DNA of 46,767 bases, from positions 1 through 46,767 of the forward strand of contig MPNC01000019.1 of assembly GCA_002238825.1 (NCBI GenBank), given 5' to 3'. The DNA comes from SAR202 cluster bacterium bin87. Its GTDB lineage: Bacteria; Chloroflexota; Dehalococcoidia; Lucifugimonadales; UBA3495. The position numbers were made by a program, and so were the translations under genes. This document shows positions 7,903 through 14,774 of this stretch, one piece after another. How positions within the stretch are numbered: the first letter of the stretch is position 1; each line of letters starts with the position of its first letter. Under the pieces are notes generated by a model. That model saw only the letters and a list, made by a program, of their open reading frames with translations, did no database searches and was not told where the DNA came from.

Positions 7903-8178
7903 ATGACGGTGCAGCGTTTGTGGACCGTGCTGGTGATTATGGTCTGCCTGTGGGTCGCGCTGGCCTGCGAGGAGGATGGCGACGACCGGATAGTGCGTCG
8001 GTATGCCGATTGCATGGCGGACCCCAACACCACCCTGCATCGGCGGACCATGTCCAACGCGGTAGGTTCGGTGCCGCTGAGCGCCGGGGCGATTGAGGCG
8101 CGGTTGCGCGCTCAACTGGAGCGAGGGGAGGTCACGATGGCGGAGATCAGGGCCGACTACGCCCGCTACTGTGAGTAG
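7903..8178 (+). CDS. Small predicted lipoprotein
   Basis: The product has 91 residues (ATG ACG GTG to TAG). The first 23 residues are a signal peptide with a short charged start, a hydrophobic core (LWTVLVIMVCLWVALAC) and a lipobox VALAC. Cys22 would be lipidated after signal peptidase II cleavage, leaving an acidic EEDGDD start. The mature part is a small charged domain with two further cysteines (YADCMADP, YARYCE) that may form a disulfide. Function unknown. The longer in-frame open frame upstream overlaps the previous gene and is ignored in favour of this start. Confidence 0.6.
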   Translation: MTVQRLWTVLVIMVCLWVALACEEDGDDRIVRRYADCMADPNTTLHRRTMSNAVGSVPLSAGAIEARLRAQLERGEVTMAEIRADYARYCE

Positions 8179-8276
8179 GTTTGGGCGAGAGCTGCGAAAA
8201 TGGCATTGGGAAAGGCGCTTGGGCTGACGAAACCCACCGTGATACTGGCGGACGATAGTGCCCTGCCGGCCGATTC

Positions 8277-8450
8277 ACGTAATAGCCCTTGAGTGAACCA
8301 AGGCCGCCATCAATAGGGCGGAGGACGCCGGGCCGGCGCACAGACAAAACATCTCTATAGATGCTTTGCGGCGGCAATTCTAAATCGTGCTGACCGTGGG
8401 TTCCCCCTGGTATTAATGCTCCGGTAACTTTTCTCAATGAGGCGACAGGG
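8277..8450. repeat. IS-end-like dispersed repeat, copy 2
   Basis: This is the second copy of the repeat at 4471-4642, sharing ATCAATAGGGCGGAGGA, GATGCTTTGCGGCGGC and the terminal CGGTAAC and TGAGGCGACAGGG motifs. It is more diverged in the middle. The right boundary falls exactly where a fragment of an unrelated coding sequence begins (8450), which supports this being a true element end. No transposase is attached. Confidence 0.5.
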
Positions 8451-8572
8451 ACAGTTGGCGATATGGCGTGGCGTCGTGGCGAACCGTCGAGCGAACACTG
8501 CGCAACAAGATCTGCTGACTGAGCGTTACCAGAAGGGAGCGGAGATCCTTGGCAGCGAAGTTCTCTCAGTCA
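8437..8572 (+). pseudogene. Gene fragment resembling the linker region of pentapeptide-repeat membrane proteins
   Basis: The frame reads LAIWRGVVANRRANTAQQ, then DLLTERYQKGAEILGS and EVLSVR. This resembles the segment that follows the membrane helices in a family of large pentapeptide-repeat proteins (usual form: RYQKGAEMLGSEVLSVRLGGIYAL). It starts at the end of the IS-like repeat and breaks at 8572, where sequence identity stops before the expected LGGIYAL. Both ends are therefore missing. It is a relic of a gene split by the IS, with no function expected. Confidence 0.45.
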
Positions 8573-9025
8573 GATGGAGCGGCATGCCGCAATCTAGGCC
8601 CGCGCTGCTGCTAAGGTGAGGATGTTCTGCGGAACCGATAATCTGGCTGAACGCATCATAGACGATCTGTGCGACGGCACCAAGGCACCGAGGCCAGAGA
8701 GCCCTCCGTCTACACACGGTGCCGACAGGATGAGCTGCACCAGCCGCAAGGGGGTGATCAAGCACGCGGACGTTATCACCGTGTTTAACGCGCCGCCGCG
8801 ATCTACCAGAGAACTGGGACCGCCTGCAGGTGGATGGTGCCGGTGGTGAAGCCGACTAAGCGGGCCACCTTATGAGCTGGTCACCACCGGTTCAGATGCC
8901 TAGGTGGTCAGCCTATCCTTGACTTTAGCGTACGCCATCCACGCGGCTCCTTCGGCGTGGACAGCGAGCTTAAGGGTTGGGTCCTCGAATTCGACATTGC
9001 AACCTTGGCACAGACTTCTCTCAGG
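8573..9025. other. Unassigned stretch, probably element debris
   Basis: No gene is supported in these 450 bp. Open frames exist on both strands (for example 8594-8779 minus, 8616-8849 plus), but none has family features, a ribosome binding site or a sensible start. Sequence breaks at 8572 suggest a decayed mobile element. The last 100 bp are the 3' flank of the leftward gene at 9026. Confidence 0.35.
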
Positions 9026-10066
9026 TTATCGAAAATCTCCGTCGCTGGCATCGGCAGTCAACTCCAACTCCTCCCGGATATATTCGCTCAGAGCGGTGGA
9101 GAAGTCTACAGTAAGTTGATTTGTGCATTCAGTCGTCCTGCCCAAGCCCAAGGAGTCCAGTTGACCTCGCCGGATTTCGATAGCTCGCTCGACTATGCGC
9201 TTGAAGTTTTCGAGGTCGAGTTCGCAACCGCATTCGACACAGACCGCTGAGATCTGCTCTTGGAGATGCGAAATGTTTTTCTGCATTTCTGGGGTAAGGG
9301 ATCGCCAAAAATCATAGCAGGTGAGGCGGCGAACCAGCTGTTGGATTCCCCACCGACGGTCATCCTTCTCCCAGCAGCGTTCGCATGGAGGAGCAGTCTC
9401 TCTCACTGGATATTGCCAGTCCTCTACCGTTCGATTGACGGCGACGGTCTCTGCACGCCGTATTTCCTCGAACCTATCGTCCAATGGGCAATGGCGGAAA
9501 TGCTGGTATGCCCTACACAAACCATCGGTCTCGAATTCGTCCACGAATAAGTCAATTCGGGTGCTGGGCCAGATCTTATACGAGACTACGCTTGGCGGCC
9601 AAGCGAGGCGTTCGTATTCGCGAGCTTTCATTACCGCGCCTTCCCGGGAAAGTGTTTCCAGCGCGTTCGCCACGTAGTAGTCGTTTAGCCAACGAGGCTT
9701 TTCGGGAGTGAGGTGCCCAAAATGCAGCCGTGTTGAAGACCGCGGGTCGCTGGTCAAGGAGCGCTCAAACGCTTGGGCATTGACGGACATAACCCGTTCT
9801 TGAATTTGAGCCTTCATGATCCGGTTGGCTCTCCATCGGCGGTACTTTGCCAGTAACCCTAGATATAAGTGCTTCGAAGTTCGCCAGGCCCATTGTCCGG
9901 TCCTCCGCCATAACCATCCCCAGATCTTCCAGCTGGCAATAGCGGATATGAAGCGACTGAGCTGGGTGATCACGGTCAGGAAGAATGCGAATGCACCCAT
10001 GACCGTCATAATCGCGCCCAAATTACCTGTCTTTACGCTCTCCACGATGCCGTTCAGAAATTCCAT
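9026..10066 (-). CDS. Membrane-anchored protein with C-terminal cysteine pairs
   Basis: The product has 346 residues, ATG at 10066 with AGG about 9 bases upstream. Residues 17-45 form one hydrophobic segment (LGAIMTVMGAFAFFLTVI), then an aromatic/basic juxtamembrane region (WLWRRTGQWAWRTSKHLY). The soluble part is charged. It carries two CxxC pairs, CERC (about 227-230) and CVECGC (about 274-279), which could hold a zinc. No family recognised. It is the last gene of the leftward cassette, 195 bp after the HEPN-like gene; that gap contains a 10-bp direct repeat (GCTGGCGATT) but no gene. Membrane anchoring beside a suspected RNase and a P-loop ATPase fits an abortive-infection type cassette, by inference only. 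Confidence 0.5.
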   Translation of the reverse strand: MEFLNGIVESVKTGNLGAIMTVMGAFAFFLTVITQLSRFISAIASWKIWGWLWRRTGQWAWRTSKHLYLGLLAKYRRWRANRIMKAQIQERVMSVNAQAFERSLTSDPRSSTRLHFGHLTPEKPRWLNDYYVANALETLSREGAVMKAREYERLAWPPSVVSYKIWPSTRIDLFVDEFETDGLCRAYQHFRHCPLDDRFEEIRRAETVAVNRTVEDWQYPVRETAPPCERCWEKDDRRWGIQQLVRRLTCYDFWRSLTPEMQKNISHLQEQISAVCVECGCELDLENFKRIVERAIEIRRGQLDSLGLGRTTECTNQLTVDFSTALSEYIREELELTADASDGDFR

Positions 10067-10261
10067 GGGGTATACCTCGGCGAATTTGCCGATATCTGCG
10101 GACTGGTTTTATTCCGAAAACCGCGTGTGCGTTTGCTCGGACCGCGTCGGGATCGAAGGTCTCTAGACCAGGCATGTCAAGCCACTTTCGCCTTGCGGTG
10201 ATTGCGGCAGGGGGTTCACTGATTGTTGGAAGCTGGCGATTGTCAACAGCTGGCGATTATC

Positions 10262-11872
10262 TCAAGTCCCATCCGCGGATTGACGACCGGGAACCGGTTT
10301 AACGGCTTCATCGTACATACTGGTTCTGCTCCGATACAGGTCGGAATAGTCAATCGCTCGAAGCACCAAGAGTTCCAAGTACTCCAGCGTCAGCTGTGAG
10401 TAATTTCGGATATCGTGAAACGTGCCACCTCCAGCATGGGCGTCAAAGTGCGATGCTCGCTGGTCCCTCCAAGCCTTGATGGCATCGATCCCATAATCTT
10501 CATCTATGGGGTTACTACTTCTGGGGGACCCGTACTCAGGCTGCACCACCCAACTGGTCGCCCCTTCTGGCGGATCCTTTACGCCTGTTATGGTTTGGGC
10601 GGCTCCCCAGGAGACGTTCTCGTAAGAGCCAATCCCATGGAACCTTTTTCCGGGCGGGATGCCATGACCACGTAGAAACGCCCCCATTGCGCCCGCTGGC
10701 AAGCGCGCTTTGTCGGGTGTGCCCGACCGCTGCTTGGCCTCGGATTCCAGCGTTGCGAGAGCAGCATTGAGCGCGTCGTGCGGAAGCTCCAGGGACGCTG
10801 CCCTTAGATAACCTTCAAGTATCGGAATGGCTGCTCCGAAACCGTGGCGCTTGTGCAGGCCGGGATCCAAGAAATGAGCCGGTACACCGTTCTCATCGGA
10901 ATGCCGGTCGTAGTCTTCTTGGAAGTGGATCAGGAAGTTGGACGCAAAAGCGGGGAAGTCCATCGGCCATCTCTGGGGAAACCAGGTGAATTTACAGGGG
11001 ACTTGCTTGGCGAATCGCTGTGGCAATTCTGCGTATGACCAGCCGCCGTGATCTCCGTAGCCGATAATGATGTCGGCGGTACGGAAGGCGCCGGAGCAGA
11101 ACCCCAGAAGGTATTCCCATAGATCCACGACCCGATGCCCCTCATTCGCGTCAAGTTCTTGTTTGTCTGTCCTGCCGAAGGAAAAACGGTATTGTCGTCG
11201 GACTCCAGTCGGCCTGGTACCGAGAATGGCATGTGCTCGATCAATCGAACTTTCCAGCTCATAGCTGAACCAATACTCAACCTCCTTACCACCGCGCCGG
11301 TGATCGTTCAGAGAGCAAGTGAAATACGTGCCCGGGTATACGCCAGGCGCGGTATTTCGTTGGCACAACTCTGATTCTCCGAGTGGGGGCAAGCAGGGAA
11401 GGTCGTTGACCGAGAACCACCATTCGTGGCCCGCGGAGTGTTCATCAGAAGCCCACCAGCGATTACTGGTAACCTGCATGACGAAACTGGAAAGTCTTGC
11501 GGGATCGTCGGCGTCGGGGGGATGACGCTCGGGACGCCCTGCCTCGTTCAGGAAGAAGTCTGGCGCCGACATCAACCGGACGTCAAGGTCGTAATGGAAA
11601 CCCTCGGGCAGCATGACACGCAACTGGAGCGGGTCGATCCGGTCGAACCATACTGCGCTGCCGTTGTCGGGATCGTACAACCAGGCCGGGGGTTCATTTG
11701 TATAGGAGACGATAGCCTGCAGGTGATCTTCGTCCGTCGACCGGAGAACAACGCTGTGTGCTTCAGCGAAGTCGTCGCCCCAAGCCAGACCGCCTTTCAG
11801 AACAACGTGGCCGCGTCGCGGATCCACTCTGAAGGGCAGGATCTCCCCAAACAGCTTACGCGCCAGATGCAT
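10262..11872 (-). CDS. Large conserved hypothetical protein with HEPN-like C-terminus
   Basis: The product has 536 residues. The ATG at 11872 is preceded by AGGAGA at good spacing. The N-terminal 250 residues look beta-rich (many Trp, Tyr and Pro: WFDRIDPLQLRVMLPEG, HEWWFSVNDLPCLPP, VEYWFSYELE). This resembles ApeA-type N-terminal domains found before HEPN modules. The C-terminal 150 residues are helical and end with WRDQRASHFD (Arg469-x5-His475) followed by a long helix LTLEYLELLVLRAI. An Rx4-6H motif before a terminal helix is the catalytic signature of HEPN RNases. The HEPN and ApeA comparisons are inference from layout, not proven homology. It is followed by the cytosolic/membrane 9026 gene and preceded at 44 bp by the P-loop gene. 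Confidence 0.55.
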   Translation of the reverse strand: MHLARKLFGEILPFRVDPRRGHVVLKGGLAWGDDFAEAHSVVLRSTDEDHLQAIVSYTNEPPAWLYDPDNGSAVWFDRIDPLQLRVMLPEGFHYDLDVRLMSAPDFFLNEAGRPERHPPDADDPARLSSFVMQVTSNRWWASDEHSAGHEWWFSVNDLPCLPPLGESELCQRNTAPGVYPGTYFTCSLNDHRRGGKEVEYWFSYELESSIDRAHAILGTRPTGVRRQYRFSFGRTDKQELDANEGHRVVDLWEYLLGFCSGAFRTADIIIGYGDHGGWSYAELPQRFAKQVPCKFTWFPQRWPMDFPAFASNFLIHFQEDYDRHSDENGVPAHFLDPGLHKRHGFGAAIPILEGYLRAASLELPHDALNAALATLESEAKQRSGTPDKARLPAGAMGAFLRGHGIPPGKRFHGIGSYENVSWGAAQTITGVKDPPEGATSWVVQPEYGSPRSSNPIDEDYGIDAIKAWRDQRASHFDAHAGGGTFHDIRNYSQLTLEYLELLVLRAIDYSDLYRSRTSMYDEAVKPVPGRQSADGT

Positions 11873-11916
11873 CTCTTCTCCTGTTGACGTGCGCGGTCTC
11901 CGGTCGGCGGACGCTT

Positions 11917-12519
11917 TTAGCCCAAGCGTATGATGTCCTTGTTGAAGGAATTGGTCAGCATCGCAGCGCTTCTGACACTTTGTGGATCAAACGTTTCCAG
12001 GGCGTGCGTGCGCACATCTTGATCCATGAATGCCGAACGGTACAGGTCGGGCAGTTCAGAGAGTTTGGTGTGCCCCTTGGGGATTCGCACGGCTTGCAGG
12101 TTGAATGATGAGAACTCGATGCAGGGAAGCACGATTTCATCAATCCTGTCCAAGAAAACATCCGCAATATCCATCACCTGCTCCACCCTGGTTGTGAGCA
12201 GCACCAAGCAGTCGAGTTCCGTGAGAATCGATACCGCCTGGCTGGTAACTGGATCATCGTCGAAGCTGGGACTGCGTTTTGTTGCCGCTGCTAAATTCGC
12301 GTCCTCAATCAAGACGCTCGCTCCTCGTGGTATTCGGTCGGCTACCTCCAGCAATTCAGTAGGCGAAGCAAGCCTACCGAATAGGGCCGTGCCGTTGCTG
12401 AAAGCTTCGAACCCGGCCTTGTACCTCTCGGATATCCTTAATACCGAGTAGATGGATTTCCCGGACTCGGCTGGTCCGGTGACCAACTCCCACTGGCCCC
12501 TGGTTTCTCCGTGCAACAT
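11917..12519 (-). CDS. Small P-loop ATPase, Zot- or HerA/FtsK-like
   Basis: The product has 200 residues from ATG at 12519 (MLHGETRGQW). Walker A is GPAESGKS (15-22). Walker B-like ASVLIED lies at 67-73. A sensor-like strand LDCLVLLTTR is followed by a DIADVFLDRIDEIVLP segment. This order resembles the compact ATPases of filamentous-phage assembly (Zot/pI) and HerA/FtsK-type motors, but the match is not decisive. The open frame continues upstream without a good start codon to about 12650 and would add a hydrophobic segment (AIAVSAVSGAVLLAG). A membrane-anchored longer form from a rare start is therefore possible. Stop to next start is 44 bp. Confidence 0.55.
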   Translation of the reverse strand: MLHGETRGQWELVTGPAESGKSIYSVLRISERYKAGFEAFSNGTALFGRLASPTELLEVADRIPRGASVLIEDANLAAATKRSPSFDDDPVTSQAVSILTELDCLVLLTTRVEQVMDIADVFLDRIDEIVLPCIEFSSFNLQAVRIPKGHTKLSELPDLYRSAFMDQDVRTHALETFDPQSVRSAAMLTNSFNKDIIRLG

Positions 12520-12656
12520 CGATGGTCCTCCGATTGGGAACGTTGCGCTGGTTAGCCGTTTGCATCCACGTGCCGCGCAACATAGAAAACGTTGGGACAA
12601 TCCGGTGCCGGCCAATAGCACGGCACCGGAGACGGCGGATACCGCAATTGCGGGCG

Positions 12657-12848
12657 TCAGCGCTTCGCGAATGCGAAGTACAGCGTCATTCCCACGCTGA
12701 CGATCAGCGCGATGAATGTCGCAACGGGGTACGCCCGTGCCAGTTCTTGTAGAGTGGCGAACAGTGCATCTATCGCTGGGGGAAGGGCATAAATCCCGAC
12801 AATCACTAGAATCGGCAGTACTGCAACTGCCACCAGGGCGTTGTTCAT
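12657..12848 (-). CDS. Small two-helix membrane protein
   Basis: The product has 63 residues (MNNALVAVAV to FAFAKR). Two hydrophobic helices are obvious: residues 3-25 (NALVAVAVLPILVIVGIYAL) and 40-60 (YPVATFIALIVSVGMTLYF). A short amphipathic, acidic stretch lies between, and a basic C-terminal tail follows. This layout is shared by phage coat-like, holin-like and toxin-like peptides and cannot separate them. It lies between a three-helix membrane protein and the P-loop ATPase in the leftward cassette. Confidence 0.55.
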   Translation of the reverse strand: MNNALVAVAVLPILVIVGIYALPPAIDALFATLQELARAYPVATFIALIVSVGMTLYFAFAKR

Positions 12849-12919
12849 AACTGGTCCTCCGTTGGTGAAGTTGGAAGCTCAGTGCCGGCCCGGACCACAT
12901 GGGCCCGAGTGAGGCTGAG

Positions 12920-13372
12920 CTACTCGTAGACCAACGAAGGATTGATGCCGGCCGTCCATTTACGTCGCCAAGCGATTAGGCGAGTAAGAACGTTCTGCCG
13001 CAGGCGGGTCGTACAGGCCGACAATGGAAGCGGCCGTTCATGGACTCTTCCGAGTAGTAGGTAGCCAATTCGTCGTTTGTCAGCAACGGGGAGCCGACGT
13101 ATCTCTCCAACAGTGGCAGATATCAGGGCGGCAAGGGCAGTGAAAACAGCCCAAATTGCGACCAGATGTTTGACAAGCGGTGTGACCTCTACTGTAGCGT
13201 CAGTTATGAACCCCGCCATCACAGCTGGGGGGTCAGCACCGACCGCGGCGGCGAGCAATCCCAAGCCGATGGTCGCGCCGACCATCACGTAAAGCACAGG
13301 CCGGAACAGCACGATGGCCAACCACACGGACAGGCGAATCCAAAGCGGGTATCTGTGGTTGTCGAGGCCCAT
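12920..13372 (-). CDS. Multi-pass membrane protein, first gene of leftward cassette
   Basis: The product has 150 residues from ATG at 13372 (MGLDNHRYPLW). Hydrophobic segments lie at about 13-45 (LSVWLAIVLFRPVLYVMVGATIGLGLLAAAV) and 66-86 (LVKHLVAIWAVFTALAALIS). The rest is a basic cytoplasmic tail with RRKW. Family not recognised. It is the promoter-proximal gene; a TATGAT -10-like element lies 39-44 bp upstream at 13411-13416. No strong ribosome binding site is visible, so it may be weakly translated or near-leaderless. Confidence 0.5.
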   Translation of the reverse strand: MGLDNHRYPLWIRLSVWLAIVLFRPVLYVMVGATIGLGLLAAAVGADPPAVMAGFITDATVEVTPLVKHLVAIWAVFTALAALISATVGEIRRLPVADKRRIGYLLLGRVHERPLPLSACTTRLRQNVLTRLIAWRRKWTAGINPSLVYE

Positions 13373-13410
13373 GTTTCAATTTTATCAGGAAACGGTTTAG
13401 TTTCGGACGG

Positions 13411-13475
13411 ATCATAGGTCGCTCGTATATGTGCCAACAATATCGTTGCCAACAATATCGTTGCCATGGTATTCT
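13411..13475. promoter_or_regulatory. Divergent promoters around a tandem 15-bp operator-like repeat
   Basis: CCAACAATATCGTTG occurs twice in direct abutment (13434-13448, 13449-13463). The core CAACAATATCGTTG is itself a near-palindrome, 12 of 14 positions symmetric. Rightward, TTGCCA (13446-13451) and TATTCT (13470-13475) with an 18-bp spacer form a fair sigma-70-type promoter for the 13513 gene. Leftward, TTGGCA (13437-13432) and TATGAT (13416-13411), spacer 15, face the 13372 gene. The repeats cover or touch both -35 elements, so one dimeric repressor could silence both operons. No regulator gene is visible next to it. Confidence 0.6.
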
Positions 13476-13512
13476 GATGGCGTCACCATGAATTGGTCGG
13501 GCTGGAGATTCA

Positions 13513-14757
13513 ATGACGACACTACGGACAAGCAGCAATTGGGTCGATGGAGACCGCTTCTTCGACCGTGAGGCGGAACTGCAATTGTTGCGCGAACGGG
13601 TGGAGAACGGAACCCACACGTTGTTGACTGCCCAGCGCCGCATGGGAAAGACGAGCTTGGTGCGTGAACTCCTGCGTCGGTTGGATGAGACAGGCGAGTT
13701 TGCGACAGTGTTCGTGGATTTGGAAGGCGCCATGGACGCCGCGGATGCTGTCGCCGAGATGGCCAGCCAAGCCCGGTCACTTCAGGACGTTCGGGGTAGG
13801 ATAATGTCGTGGGCGAGCAACAGTCTTCGGGGCGTTCTCGACAACGTTGAGGAGCTGGGCGTTTCCGAGTTTCGGGTAAGACTTCGCGGGGGGATTGATG
13901 CCGGGAACTGGCAGCGGATCGGTGATCAGGTGTTTGAAGCTTTGGCGTCCAACGAGCGTCCGGTGGTGCTGGCCGTCGACGAGTTGCCCATACTAATCAA
14001 CCGTTTGCTGAAGGGGCACGAGTACCACATCACCGCCGAACGTCTGTCGGTTACCGACAGTTTCATGGGGTGGTTGAGGAGGTGCTGCCAGGCGCATCAG
14101 GGACAGGTCTGCCTGATTATCTCGGGGAGCGTCGGGCTGGAGCCAGTTTTAAGCCAAGCCAGGCTCAGCGCCCATGCGAATGTCTATGAGCCTTTTGACC
14201 TGAGAGCCTGGGACCATGATGTTGCCGCCGATTGCCTGTCGGCGTTGGGTCGGGGGCACGGGATAGAGCTTCCTGAGGAGGTGCAGCGTGAGATGTGCCT
14301 GCGTCTGCGCTGCTGCGTTCCCCATCACGTTCAGCGATTTTTCCATCACATCTATGAGCATCTAGTTAGGAATCAGCGCCACGAGGCGACCCTGGACGAC
14401 GTTGATCTCGTGTACCAGCGGGACCTGCTCAGCGTCAGGGGTCAAAGGGACTTGGTTCACTACGAGGAACGGCTGCGGATGGTCCTGGGGGACGAGGGCT
14501 ATACCGACGCTCTGAGCCTGCTGTCCGAGGCTGCGGTGAATGGCGGACTGCTTACGCACCCGGTGGTTGACCTCTACCGCGATGAATCGGCCACCAGAGG
14601 GGAGGGTGACGGCATGGCCGGCGTGCTTTATGTCCTGCAGCATGACGGATACCTGGAGGAATGCGCGGGCGGATATGGCTTCGTTTCCGGTTTGCTGGAG
14701 GACTGGTGGCGTGCCAGGTATGGACGACAATTCACTCCAATCACGCAACGGCAGTAG
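13513..14757 (+). CDS. AAA+/STAND-type ATPase
   Basis: The product has 414 residues, ATG at 13513 with CTGGAG just upstream. Walker A TAQRRMGKTS (39-48) and Walker B VVLAVDELP (151-158) belong to the archaeal-type/STAND ATPase clade that often acts as a sensor or switch. The middle has a sensor-like strand LIISGSVGLE. The C-terminal 150 residues are helical and winged-helix-like (TDALSLLSEAAVNGGLL, VLYVLQHDGYLEE). It is the first gene of a three-gene operon; the next gene starts 17 bp downstream. Together with the following ATPase it could gate the restriction enzyme encoded last. This role is inference. The stop is TAG. Confidence 0.75.
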   Translation: MTTLRTSSNWVDGDRFFDREAELQLLRERVENGTHTLLTAQRRMGKTSLVRELLRRLDETGEFATVFVDLEGAMDAADAVAEMASQARSLQDVRGRIMSWASNSLRGVLDNVEELGVSEFRVRLRGGIDAGNWQRIGDQVFEALASNERPVVLAVDELPILINRLLKGHEYHITAERLSVTDSFMGWLRRCCQAHQGQVCLIISGSVGLEPVLSQARLSAHANVYEPFDLRAWDHDVAADCLSALGRGHGIELPEEVQREMCLRLRCCVPHHVQRFFHHIYEHLVRNQRHEATLDDVDLVYQRDLLSVRGQRDLVHYEERLRMVLGDEGYTDALSLLSEAAVNGGLLTHPVVDLYRDESATRGEGDGMAGVLYVLQHDGYLEECAGGYGFVSGLLEDWWRARYGRQFTPITQRQ

Positions 14758-14774
14758 GTACTAAGGGTTCTGCT

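Noticed and set aside
8616-8849. Open frame of 77 codons starting MRMFCGTDNLAERI
   Set aside because: No ribosome binding site or family features; it lies in element debris and equally long frames exist on the other strand.
9026-13372. Filamentous (inovirus) prophage
   Set aside because: The small membrane proteins and Zot-like ATPase fit in part, but no replication initiator, single-strand-binding protein or adsorption protein is visible. Kept only as an alternative reading.
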